Below are positions 1 to 6,555 of a stretch of DNA of 13,800 nt, one piece after another (positions within the stretch are counted from its first letter, which is position 1; each line of letters begins with the position of its first letter). Made by a program: the position numbers and the translations under genes. Origin of the DNA: Clostridiales bacterium (GTDB taxonomy: Bacteria > Bacillota > Clostridia > Christensenellales > QALW01). The stretch is from positions 1 to 13,800 of the forward strand of contig JAHAAN010000041.1 of assembly GCA_018376855.1 (NCBI GenBank), given 5' to 3'. Below the pieces are notes generated by a model, which was given only the letters and a program-made list of their open reading frames with translations, made no database searches and had not been told where the DNA came from.

Positions 1-177
1 AAATTCACGGGAGGCTGTAACGGAAACCTCAAGGGAATTTCCGCAATAGTTGACGGAATGAAGGTCGGTGATATCGAAAAGAAGCTGAGCGGAATCACCT
101 GCGGCTTCAAGAATACATCCTGTCCGGATCAGCTCGCCAGGGCGGTCGCCGAGGCATATGCAAAACAGAACGGTTAA
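1..177 (+). CDS. TSCPD-domain protein (C-terminal part, cut by window edge)
   Basis: Frame 1 is open from the first base to a TAA at 175-177 and gives 58 residues. The segment reads KFTGGCNGNLKGISAIVDGM near its start and carries NTSCPDQLARAV near its end. The TSCPD motif defines a small family (about 80 residues) of uncharacterised proteins common in Clostridia; related domains occur in ribonucleotide-reductase-associated proteins. The visible part therefore covers most of the protein and only the first 20 or so residues are missing. Cysteines in GGCNGN, ITCGF and TSCPD could bind metal, but this is not established. The gene is followed directly by a terminator and faces a convergent TagF-like gene. 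Codon usage and base composition here differ from the hprK-to-MFS part of the window, so it may not belong to the same chromosome region. The family assignment is firm; the function is unknown. Confidence 0.85.
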   Translation, partial: KFTGGCNGNLKGISAIVDGMKVGDIEKKLSGITCGFKNTSCPDQLARAVAEAYAKQNG

Positions 178-182
178 AAAAG

Positions 183-208
183 CCACCGGTTAGTTCCGGT
201 GGTTTTTT
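183..208. terminator. Bidirectional intrinsic terminator
   Basis: A perfect 7-bp stem, CCACCGG (183-189) with CCGGTGG (196-202), has a 6-nt loop. It is followed by six T on the + strand (203-208) and preceded by six A (176-181), which become a T run on the - strand. It lies between the stop codons of two convergent genes and can serve both. Confidence 0.9.
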
Positions 209-231
209 ACAATCGAAATCAACATCACATG

Positions 232-720
232 TCATTCCGCAATAAATTTATAAATCCTGTCGCAGGCGTCTTTTTCTTTATCGAAGAAGAAGTCTGCGTT
301 TTTTTCTTTGTACGGACTTATCGGCTCGCCGGAATTTTCCATAATCCTCTGCAAAGCCGTGCAAAGCTCCGCTTCATTCTGTGTGAACTCTCCAAAGCCC
401 TTTTTAAACGGAATATCAAGCTCCCTGTAATCGTTCATGCCTGCCTTGAACTCCTTAAAATCGGGCATGAAATATATAATCGCACGGTTGAGATATACAA
501 AATCAAAAACAAATGACGAATAGTCCGTAATGCAGATTTTATATTCATCGGAAGCCCTGCCGTCGGCAAATTTCACTCTGTCCGATTTCAGCAGGAAACA
601 TTCTTTATAAGGCGCAAATATCGGATGAAGCTTAAATTCAAGCGTCCAACCGTTTTTCTCCAGGATTTCTTCAAGCCTGTCACTGTTTAAAAATGCCTGT
701 GTTTTCTTATAATATTCCGT
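232..720 (-). CDS. CDP-glycerol glycerophosphotransferase (TagF-like), C-terminal fragment
   Basis: The - strand frame ends at TGA (232-234). It can be read back without a stop to about 735, well past the GTG at 574-576, and family-like sequence continues to about 720. The roughly 162 residues include TEYYKK, FLNSDRLEEILEKNGW, LEFKLHPIF, then the hallmark ITDYSSFVFDFVYL and AIIYFMPDF, followed by the usual acidic C-terminal helix region. This matches the C-terminal (glycosyltransferase-B-like) half of enzymes that transfer glycerol phosphate from CDP-glycerol to build wall teichoic acid or capsule-type polymers at the cytoplasmic membrane face. Family members are usually 380 residues or more, so the N-terminal half is absent. 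The missing part is replaced by hprK sequence on the opposite strand, so the gene is broken at about 711-735. Base composition is AT-richer than the neighbours to the right. The family call is strong, but the acceptor and polymer cannot be told. Confidence 0.8.
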   Translation of the reverse strand, partial: TEYYKKTQAFLNSDRLEEILEKNGWTLEFKLHPIFAPYKECFLLKSDRVKFADGRASDEYKICITDYSSFVFDFVYLNRAIIYFMPDFKEFKAGMNDYRELDIPFKKGFGEFTQNEAELCTALQRIMENSGEPISPYKEKNADFFFDKEKDACDRIYKFIAE

Positions 721-1391
721 GTGCGGTGTTTTCGCATCATTGCCAGCTGGATGATACGGTTTTTGAAGCGGCGCGCAAGTATGGGCGTATTCTTTTGAAA
801 AGTGAAACGATGGTTACAAGCCGCGTGGAGCAGGCGCTGATCAATTATTTGAACAATGAGCTGGCGCCTTCGATGACTTGCCACGGCGTGCTGATGGATA
901 TATACGGCGTGGGCATATTGCTGATGGGTGAATCGGGGATCGGCAAGAGCGAAACGGCGCTGGAGCTTGTTAAGCGCGGGCATCGGCTGGTGGCGGACGA
1001 CGCGGTAACGATCCGGCGGATCGGAGAAAATCGGCTGGTGGGAGAAGCGCCGGATATTCTGAGACATTTAATGGAGATTCGCGGCGTTGGAATCATCAAT
1101 ATCGAGCATATGTACGGAGTAAGCGCTGTCATTGCGTCGAAAAGCATAGATTTGATTATCCAAATGGAATTTTGGGACGAAAGCAAGGAATATGACCGTT
1201 TCGGAACGGATAACGATACGAAGGAATTGCTGGAGGTCAAGATTCCGAAATTGGTTGTGCCGGTGCGTCCCGGAAGAAATCTGGCCATTATCATAGAGGT
1301 GGCGGCAAGAAATCTGCGCCTGAAAAATATGGGCTACAGTGCGTTTGAGGAGCTTTTGGAGCGCCAGAAAACGGCTATGTATGATAACTGA
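693..1391 (+). CDS. hprK: HPr kinase/phosphorylase, N-terminally truncated
   Basis: HprK phosphorylates HPr on a serine using ATP, and removes the phosphate, to control carbon catabolite repression. The 232 residues contain HGVLMDIYGVG (64-74), the P-loop GESGIGKS (79-86) with SETALELVKRGHRLVADDAV after it, the signature MEIRGVGIINI (127-137), and PVRPGRNLA (190-198). The catalytic domain is therefore complete. Full-length HprK is about 310 residues. Here family-like sequence starts only at about residue 8 (IPCAVFSHH), which corresponds to roughly residue 90 of a normal protein, so the N-terminal domain is cut in the middle. The ATG at 693 has no ribosome binding site, and its first seven codons come from the TagF-like side of the breakpoint, so it is not a natural start. 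The stop is TGA 1389-1391. It is followed 28 nt later by the ROK kinase, a fitting partner for sugar control. Identity is near certain; whether an intact gene exists in the organism is not shown. Confidence 0.88.
   Translation: MPVFSYNIPCAVFSHHCQLDDTVFEAARKYGRILLKSETMVTSRVEQALINYLNNELAPSMTCHGVLMDIYGVGILLMGESGIGKSETALELVKRGHRLVADDAVTIRRIGENRLVGEAPDILRHLMEIRGVGIINIEHMYGVSAVIASKSIDLIIQMEFWDESKEYDRFGTDNDTKELLEVKIPKLVVPVRPGRNLAIIIEVAARNLRLKNMGYSAFEELLERQKTAMYDN
711..735. other. Breakpoint joining two truncated genes
   Basis: To the left, TagF-like family residues (TEYYKK, - strand) can be followed to about 720. To the right, HprK-like residues (IPCAVFSHH, + strand) begin at about 714. Both reading frames lose their 5' parts here, and base composition rises from roughly 35-45% GC in sampled lines to well above 50%. 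No insertion-sequence end, target duplication or inverted repeat is visible. It is either an assembly or library chimera or a genuine rearrangement; the sequence alone cannot decide. Confidence 0.65.
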
Positions 1392-1419
1392 AAGATTTGT
1401 TTAAAGGAGATAAAACAGC

Positions 1420-2352
1420 ATGAAATACAGGATCGGAATTGATTTGGGCGGCTCGCATATCGGCGCAGGCTTGGTTGATGAGGCAGGAAAGCTGCTTGAC
1501 ACCGTGTATAGCGATACGCCTGCTGATCGGGAATTTCTTAAAACTGTCGGCGTTATTGCCGATACGATCGAGGAGCTGCTGACAAAAAACGGCGTAACGG
1601 TTGCGGATTGCGTAAGCGTTGGGATCGGCTCCCCCGGAATTTCGGATGAAGAAACGGGCAACATTGTGTATTCCGCAAACTTTGATTGGCATGACGCGCC
1701 GCTGCGCACAGAGCTTTATAAACGGATCGCGCTTCCGATTGCTATTGCGAATGACGCCGACGCTGCCGGATGGGCGGAATACTGCATGGGCGCGGGAGCG
1801 GGCAGTAAAAGCTGTGTAACCGTAACACTGGGAACGGGCGTGGGCGGCGGCATCGTGCTTGGCGGCAAGCTGTTCAGCGGCGGAATGTCGGGCGGGGGAG
1901 AGCTTGGGCATGTAACGCTGGTGGCGGACGGGCGTGTGTGCGGCTGCGGGAAGCATGGCTGCGCAGAGGCTTATTGCTCCGCTACGGCGCTGATTAAAAT
2001 AGCGCAGGAGGGGCTGGGCAGCCATCCGGAGAGCTGCTTAAACGAATCGGAAAAGCTTGATGCGAAGGCTGTGATAGACGGCGCGAAGGCGGGGGATGCG
2101 TTTGCTTCGGAGATTTTTTCAGGCTATGTGAACCACTTAGCGCATTTGCTGGCAAGCATTATTAATCTGCTTGCGCCGGAGGTAATCGCGCTTGGCGGCG
2201 GCGTCAGCAAAGCGGGAGATTTCCTTTTCGAGCCGCTGCGCAGAAGAGTGGATGAGCTGGTGCTGAACAAAACGCTTCCTCATGCGAGGATCGTGGGTGC
2301 GCAGATGGGAACGGACGCGGGGATCGTGGGCGCCGCGCTTCTGGAGGTATAA
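1420..2352 (+). CDS. ROK-family sugar kinase (probable glucokinase)
   Basis: This 310-residue protein of typical ROK length likely phosphorylates glucose or a related hexose with ATP in the cytoplasm. Motifs in order are the phosphate-binding IGIDLGGSH (5-13), NDADAA (111-116) with the presumed catalytic base D112, LGTGVGGGIV (137-146), ELGH (161-164), and the ROK zinc motif CGCGKHGCAE (174-183), with H164, C174, C176 and C181 as likely ligands. ALGGGVSKAG (257-266) is the late adenosine-side loop. The ATG at 1420 follows a good TTAAAGGAG (1401-1409) with 10-nt spacing. It lies just downstream of hprK in the same direction, probably in the same transcript. Glucokinase is the usual activity of such Clostridia proteins, but ROK members also act on N-acetylmannosamine, fructose or allose, so substrate is inferred. 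None of the family residues I looked for is missing. Confidence 0.92.
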   Translation: MKYRIGIDLGGSHIGAGLVDEAGKLLDTVYSDTPADREFLKTVGVIADTIEELLTKNGVTVADCVSVGIGSPGISDEETGNIVYSANFDWHDAPLRTELYKRIALPIAIANDADAAGWAEYCMGAGAGSKSCVTVTLGTGVGGGIVLGGKLFSGGMSGGGELGHVTLVADGRVCGCGKHGCAEAYCSATALIKIAQEGLGSHPESCLNESEKLDAKAVIDGAKAGDAFASEIFSGYVNHLAHLLASIINLLAPEVIALGGGVSKAGDFLFEPLRRRVDELVLNKTLPHARIVGAQMGTDAGIVGAALLEV

Positions 2353-2415
2353 ACGCACGCCGCGCTTCATACCTTTTTAGGGAGAGGCGTGCTGTATAAA
2401 AATTTTTTGAAAAAT

Positions 2416-2455
2416 AGCCTCTTATTTTCCGCCGCAATGCGGCAGAACGGAGGCT
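2416..2455 (+). promoter_or_regulatory. Hairpin enclosing the ribosome binding site of the next gene
   Basis: AGCCTC (2416-2421) pairs perfectly with GAGGCT (2450-2455). Within it GCCGC (2431-2435) pairs with GCGGC (2439-2443) around a 3-nt loop. The Shine-Dalgarno sequence GGAGG (2449-2453) of the gene starting at 2459 lies in the outer stem. Folding would hide it, so translation could be conditional. No T run follows, so it is not a normal terminator. Confidence 0.45.
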
Positions 2456-2458
2456 TAT

Positions 2459-3673
2459 ATGGTTCAGGTAACGGAAACAACGGGCATAAAGCGGAAGCGC
2501 AGACGCAAAAAGCTCGTTGTTCTTTCTTTATTTTTAATGCTTTGCCTGTTTCTTTGGCAGGCGCCGCCGCGCCTTTTTTCGGTGTTGAATCGGGATGTGT
2601 GGGGCGATCAGATCGATCAGAAAAAGCAGCAGACCTATCACGGCGTGATCACGCTGTGGCATATCGATAATTTTGAAGGCGGCAAGGGCAGCCGCACGGC
2701 GTGGCTCAACGCCCGCCTTTCCGCAATCGAACGCCGCAATGAGGGGATCTTTGTGGCTGTTAAAACAATGACGCCCGAAAAAGCGAAGGCGGCGCTTGCT
2801 TCAGGCTCTACGCTTCCGGATCTGATCAGCTACGGCAGCGGGATGTTTGAAAATACCGATTTGTTCATGCAGCTTCCGCAGGAGCTGCTTGCCACGGTGC
2901 CGCCTAAGCTGGCAGCGGCAGGCGCGGGTTATGCTTTGCCGTGGTGCTACGGGGCCTATTGCATTTTAGCGGATCAGGCGCTCGTTGCGAAGCATGCGGA
3001 TGGAGCCTTGAACGCTGAGACGCTGCCGCTGCTGCTCTCCAAGCTTGGCGGAGTAACGAAATACGGAAAAACAACAAGAGATGTGTTTGCGCTGGGCATT
3101 CCCGAAAACGGGCTTGTGCCTTCTGCGGCGGCTGCAAAGCTGCTTGCGGGCGGCAGCGCAGGCAGCGAATTCTCGCTGCGCGCAAATGGCTCGTCCGAAA
3201 CGCTGTGGGAAGCGTATAATTATTCCAAGGAGATTTGCATGCTGCTGGGAACACAGAGAGATTTGTGCAGGCTGGAAACGGCGGCGTCAAGGGAAAAGGC
3301 ACGCGCGTCGCTTATGCTGCCGCTTCCGGGCTATACGGATCTGGTGCAGTGCATCAGCGTGCTTAAAAACGACAATGAAAAGGAATTGAAGATCATATAC
3401 GCAGTGCTTGAATATCTGCTTTCCACGGACGTGCAGGCAAGCCTGACGGATATCGGGATGTTTCCTGCAAGCTTGGCGGCAGCGGAGAACGCGCATTATG
3501 ACAACGAGATGTTAGATACGCTGTTTCGTGCGGTTCGCCAAAGCGATCCGGTGATCCCTGATGTTTTTGTGAAGGCGAAGGACAGAGCGGCAGACAGGGA
3601 CGCGTTGATACAGTATTTGATTTCCGGAAAAAACCAAGAGGTGCTTTTGAAATATAGCGACAAAACAGGTTGA
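2459..3673 (+). CDS. Membrane-anchored solute-binding-like protein
   Basis: This 404-residue protein has a short Lys/Arg-rich start (KRKRRRKK, 11-18), one hydrophobic helix (about 19-34) and then an extracytoplasmic domain. HGVITLWHIDNFEGGKGSRT (61-80), the PDLISYGSG stretch (120-128) and YALPWCYGAYCI (158-169) resemble family 1 extracellular solute-binding proteins of sugar ABC transporters. The Cys in LMLC (29) lacks small residues before it, so a transmembrane anchor is more likely than a lipoprotein. No permease or ATPase genes are adjacent, so it is an orphan binding protein or has become a sensor; its ligand is unknown. The start is ATG 2459 with GGAGG five nt upstream, within the hairpin described above. 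Its TGA (3671-3673) overlaps the -35 element of the murB promoter. The position between a sugar kinase and murB suggests, but does not prove, a role linked to sugar supply or the cell envelope. Confidence 0.75.
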   Translation: MVQVTETTGIKRKRRRKKLVVLSLFLMLCLFLWQAPPRLFSVLNRDVWGDQIDQKKQQTYHGVITLWHIDNFEGGKGSRTAWLNARLSAIERRNEGIFVAVKTMTPEKAKAALASGSTLPDLISYGSGMFENTDLFMQLPQELLATVPPKLAAAGAGYALPWCYGAYCILADQALVAKHADGALNAETLPLLLSKLGGVTKYGKTTRDVFALGIPENGLVPSAAAAKLLAGGSAGSEFSLRANGSSETLWEAYNYSKEICMLLGTQRDLCRLETAASREKARASLMLPLPGYTDLVQCISVLKNDNEKELKIIYAVLEYLLSTDVQASLTDIGMFPASLAAAENAHYDNEMLDTLFRAVRQSDPVIPDVFVKAKDRAADRDALIQYLISGKNQEVLLKYSDKTG

Positions 3674-3698
3674 AGAAGTTGGGGTTTTAGTGTACAAT
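3670..3698 (+). promoter_or_regulatory. Sigma-A-type promoter for murB-rapZ-whiA-dnaE
   Basis: TTGAAG (3670-3675), a 17-nt spacer and TACAAT (3693-3698) match the -35/-10 consensus at 4 of 6 and 5 of 6 positions. Transcription would begin near 3705, about 20 nt before the murB ATG. The -35 box overlaps the stop codon of the upstream gene. No other convincing promoter was seen between here and dnaE. Confidence 0.6.
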
Positions 3699-3725
3699 AA
3701 TATCATATCGGTTTGGGGGAATAGA

Positions 3726-4643
3726 ATGTCGGAAAACGCAATGTTATCGCTGTTTGCACAAGCGGTGCCTATGCAGAGGCTTTGCTGCAACGCCGTTATG
3801 GCGGAATATACGACCTTTCGCATCGGCGGCGCGGCGGATCTGCTGGCAAAGCCTGAATCGGCGGAGGAGGTTGCTGCGCTGGTACGCACGGCAAAGGAGA
3901 ACGGGATTCCGTTTTATATAATCGGGAACGGTTCTAATATTTTGGTGAAGGACGGCGGCATTCGCGGGATCGTTATTCTGATTCGGTCGGGAATGAGCCG
4001 TGTTTCGGTGGAGGGCTGTACGGTTCGCGCGCAGGCCGGCATCACGATGGGGGCGCTTGCGCTTCGGCTGGCCTCCGAGGGGCTGGCGGGCTTTGAGTTT
4101 GCCAGCGGGATCCCCGGCTGCCTCGGCGGCGGGATCTATATGAACGCCGGCGCCTATAACGGAGAGGTTGGGAATCTTGTGAAAAGTGTTACAATTCTCA
4201 ACGAGCAGGGGGAGCTTGAAACGCTTACCCGCGAGCAGATGAATTTTTCTTACCGGCACAGCGCCGTAACGGGGCGTGCCGTTGCCGTGCTTGAGGCGGT
4301 TTTGGAGCTGGAAAAGGGCGATCCCGCGCAGATTATGGCAGGCATTCAGGATTATTCCCGCCGCCGCAGGGAGCGTCAGCCGCTTGCATACCCCAGCGCG
4401 GGGAGCATGTTTAAGCGTCCGGAGGGCGCTTATGCCGCAGCGCTGATCGATCAGGCGCATATGAAGGGCGTCTGTGTCGGAGCTGCGCAGGTTTCGCAGA
4501 AGCATGCAGGCTTTTTTATCAATCGCGGCGGCGCGACCGCAAAGGAGATGCTGCAGCTTGTGGAATATGTAAAGCTGGCGGTGCTTGCCGATTCGGGAAT
4601 CGTGCTCCAGCCGGAGGTGCGCATTTTAGGTGAGGATTCCTAA
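3726..4643 (+). CDS. murB: UDP-N-acetylenolpyruvoylglucosamine reductase
   Basis: MurB uses FAD and NADPH to reduce UDP-GlcNAc-enolpyruvate to UDP-N-acetylmuramic acid, the second committed step of peptidoglycan precursor synthesis in the cytoplasm. The 305-residue length is standard for the shorter (type II) MurB. Visible motifs are TTFRIGG (29-35), the FAD-binding GNGSN (67-71), the SGIPGCLGG and YMNAGAY region (127-144), NFSYRHS (173-179) with the conserved Tyr-Arg, SAGSMFKRP (224-232) with the proton-donor Ser227, QVSQKHAGFFIN (255-266), and LQPEVR (294-299) with catalytic Glu297. The start is ATG 3726, preceded by GGGGGA (3715-3720). The in-frame GTG at 3690 falls inside the promoter and is rejected. 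It leads a run of four same-strand genes. All catalytic residues are present. Confidence 0.97.
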   Translation: MSENAMLSLFAQAVPMQRLCCNAVMAEYTTFRIGGAADLLAKPESAEEVAALVRTAKENGIPFYIIGNGSNILVKDGGIRGIVILIRSGMSRVSVEGCTVRAQAGITMGALALRLASEGLAGFEFASGIPGCLGGGIYMNAGAYNGEVGNLVKSVTILNEQGELETLTREQMNFSYRHSAVTGRAVAVLEAVLELEKGDPAQIMAGIQDYSRRRRERQPLAYPSAGSMFKRPEGAYAAALIDQAHMKGVCVGAAQVSQKHAGFFINRGGATAKEMLQLVEYVKLAVLADSGIVLQPEVRILGEDS

Positions 4644-4708
4644 CCGGCTTTTTGGCGTACAAAAGAAAACGGCGGCAGCAGCCGCTGCGGAAGGTGGTTT
4701 AAACAGCG

Positions 4709-5596
4709 ATGAGATTCGTGATTATAACGGGGTTATCCGGTTCGGGCAAGACAAACGCGCTGAAATATATGGAGGATATGGGCTTTTTCTGTGTGGACAA
4801 TCTTCCTGTGGTGCTGCTTGAAAAATTTGCGGATCTGTGCTTTCAGGGAAATTCGGCGATCGACCGTGTAGCGGCGGTCATCGATATTCGGGGCCGTGAA
4901 TTTTTTTCCGGGCTGCTGCAGGCGCTGGAATATATGGAGGACAAGGGCTACCGCTTTGAGGTTATGTTCCTTCATGCGGATGAGGACGTGCTGGTCAACC
5001 GCTATAACTTTACGCGCCGCGCGCATCCGCTGGCGGTCGGCGGCCGGCTGGTGGAAGGGATCCGTAAGGAGGCGGGTATGCTCAGCGACCTTAAGGCGCG
5101 CGCTACGCTTGAGATTGATACTACGCATTTGCAGCCTAAGCAGCTCGGCGATGTATTGATGCGTTATTACGGAACGGATATTCAGGAGGATCAAATGCGC
5201 CTTACGATCCTCTCCTTTGGGTTCAAGCGCGGGATCCCTTCGGATACTGATATGGTGTTTGACGCGCGCTTTCTGCCCAATCCGTATCATGAGCCTGCGC
5301 TCAGAGCTTATACGGGGCTTAATGAGCGTGTAAAGGACTATATCATGCGCCATGAGGAAAGCCGCGAATTTTGCAGGCGCTTGCATGAGCTGATTGCGTT
5401 TATGCTGCCGCTGTACCCGCGTTCCGCGAAAAAGGATCTTGTGGTAGCGGTGGGCTGCACGGGCGGAATGCACCGTTCGGTGGCTGTGGTGGAATGGCTT
5501 GCAGAGGCTTTCCGCGCGGAAGGCGTCAGCGTGTTTGTGGAGCACAGAGATTTGGAGAATGAAAAGATCGGTATCAAATATCAGCCGATCGACTGA
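4709..5596 (+). CDS. rapZ: RapZ/YvcJ-family nucleotide-binding adaptor
   Basis: This 295-residue protein has the family's two-part layout. The N-terminal P-loop domain carries GLSGSGKT (8-15), GFFCVDNLP (25-33) and IDIRGRE (58-64). The C-terminal domain carries SFGFKRGIPSDTD (169-181), FLPNPYHEPALRAYTG (188-203), GCTGGMHRSVAVVEWLAE (249-266) and EHRDL (278-282). In Escherichia coli RapZ controls glucosamine-6-phosphate synthase through small RNAs; in Bacillus the homologue YvcJ binds and hydrolyses nucleotides and affects competence. The role in Clostridia is not settled, so a link to UDP-GlcNAc supply for the neighbouring MurB is only a reasonable guess. ATG 4709 follows AAGGTGG (4691-4697). 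The gap after murB is 65 nt and whiA begins 22 nt later. The gene yvcK (glmR), normally found between rapZ and whiA in many Bacillota, is absent. Confidence 0.96.
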   Translation: MRFVIITGLSGSGKTNALKYMEDMGFFCVDNLPVVLLEKFADLCFQGNSAIDRVAAVIDIRGREFFSGLLQALEYMEDKGYRFEVMFLHADEDVLVNRYNFTRRAHPLAVGGRLVEGIRKEAGMLSDLKARATLEIDTTHLQPKQLGDVLMRYYGTDIQEDQMRLTILSFGFKRGIPSDTDMVFDARFLPNPYHEPALRAYTGLNERVKDYIMRHEESREFCRRLHELIAFMLPLYPRSAKKDLVVAVGCTGGMHRSVAVVEWLAEAFRAEGVSVFVEHRDLENEKIGIKYQPID

Positions 5597-5617
5597 GAAC
5601 GGGCGGAGAAACAGGGC

Positions 5618-6541
5618 ATGTCCTATACGGTGGAATTAAAAAACGAGCTGGCGCATGTGAGCGTGCAGAAGCGCTGCTGCCGCATGGCGGAGCTGGCGGC
5701 ATTGGCAAAAACCTGCGCGTCTTTGAATTTTGCCGGCGGAGGAAAATTCAGCCTGACGTTTGCTACGGAGCTTGAAGCAGCGGCAAGCCGGATCATGAGC
5801 CTCTGCCGCGAGTTGTACGGCCTGACGCCGGATATGCTGCTGCTGCAAAAGACGCAGCCGCGAAGGAGCAGCATTTATCAGCTGGAGCTGGCGGCAGGAG
5901 ACGCAGAGCAGAAAATGCTGCGGGAGCTTGGCCTTACTTTTGATGAGACTGCGCCGACGCTGGAGCAGCTTTCGCAGCGGGAGTGCTGCGTGATCTCGGC
6001 ACTTAGGGGCGCATTTTTGGGCTGTGGCATGCTTGCTGACCCGCATAAGCAGTACCGGCTGGAATTTGTGCTGTACAGCGAGAGCACGGCGGACAGTATC
6101 AGCGCGCTGCTGGCAAAGGCAGGAATTGAGAGCAAGTGGGCGACCCGTGCAGAACGGGAAGTGATTTATTTAAAGGACAGCGAAAGCATCATCTCTCTTT
6201 TAGGCAGCATGGGAGCGCACAAAATGCTGCTGGAGATGGAAAATGTACGGGTGATTAAGGATGTGCGCAACAATATTAACCGCCGCAACAACTGCGACAG
6301 CGCGAATATTGATAAAACAGTCAATGCTTCGCTTAGGCAGCAGGAGGATATTCGCTTGCTGCTTGCAGAGGGGAAGCAGCTTCGGCTTTCGCAGGCGCTT
6401 AAGGAGGCGGCGGAGCTTCGGCTCAGTATGCCGGATGCGACGCTTCAGGAGCTGGCGGACGAGCTGTGCATCAGCCGTTCTGCCATGAACAACCGGCTGC
6501 GGAAGCTTGCGGAGCTTGCAGAGCAGCTTCGGAATTTGTGA
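5618..6541 (+). CDS. whiA: WhiA-family DNA-binding regulator
   Basis: WhiA has an N-terminal domain related to LAGLIDADG homing endonucleases and a C-terminal helix-turn-helix. It is a sporulation transcription factor in Streptomyces, and in Bacillus it affects cell division and chromosome segregation. The 307-residue length is typical. Visible motifs are YTVELKNELAH (3-13), SALRGAFLGCGMLADPHKQY (127-146), the family signature NRRNNCDSANIDKTVNAS (221-238), and the helix-turn-helix LQELADELCISRSAMNNRLRKL (276-297, signature residues SRS and NRLRKL). Most family members read SKSGVNHRLRKL there, so the His is Asn in this copy, a small and probably tolerated change. ATG 5618 follows GGCGGAG (5602-5608). 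The stop is TGA at 6539-6541, and dnaE starts 14 nt later, so the two are probably translated from one message. Confidence 0.95.
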   Translation: MSYTVELKNELAHVSVQKRCCRMAELAALAKTCASLNFAGGGKFSLTFATELEAAASRIMSLCRELYGLTPDMLLLQKTQPRRSSIYQLELAAGDAEQKMLRELGLTFDETAPTLEQLSQRECCVISALRGAFLGCGMLADPHKQYRLEFVLYSESTADSISALLAKAGIESKWATRAEREVIYLKDSESIISLLGSMGAHKMLLEMENVRVIKDVRNNINRRNNCDSANIDKTVNASLRQQEDIRLLLAEGKQLRLSQALKEAAELRLSMPDATLQELADELCISRSAMNNRLRKLAELAEQLRNL

Positions 6542-6555
6542 TACGGGAGGGACTT

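Noticed and set aside
2355..2392. 7-bp inverted repeat GCACGCC/GGCGTGC after the ROK gene as a terminator
   Set aside because: The loop is 24 nt and the T run (2403-2408) starts 10 nt after the stem, so termination is doubtful.
3690..3725. In-frame GTG at 3690 as an alternative murB start
   Set aside because: It lies between the -35 and -10 boxes of the promoter and has no proper ribosome binding site; ATG 3726 with GGGGGA gives the normal 305-residue protein.
3744..4505. Long antisense open frames (also 4733-5545, 6445-7227, 7285-7935, 7939-8814 and 11817-12389)
   Set aside because: They lie opposite well-identified genes, lack ribosome binding sites and recognisable motifs, and have odd Arg/His/Gln-rich compositions typical of reverse-strand shadows of biased codons.
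4672..4685. GCGGC-AGCA-GCCGC hairpin between murB and rapZ
   Set aside because: The short stem has no T tail and lies in a GC-rich spacer; likely chance or minor.
6466..6555. Upstream extension of dnaE into whiA
   Set aside because: The DnaE family starts with the MxFTHLHVHSEYS segment at 6556, which also has a strong GGGAGG site; the extension is only an open frame inside whiA.
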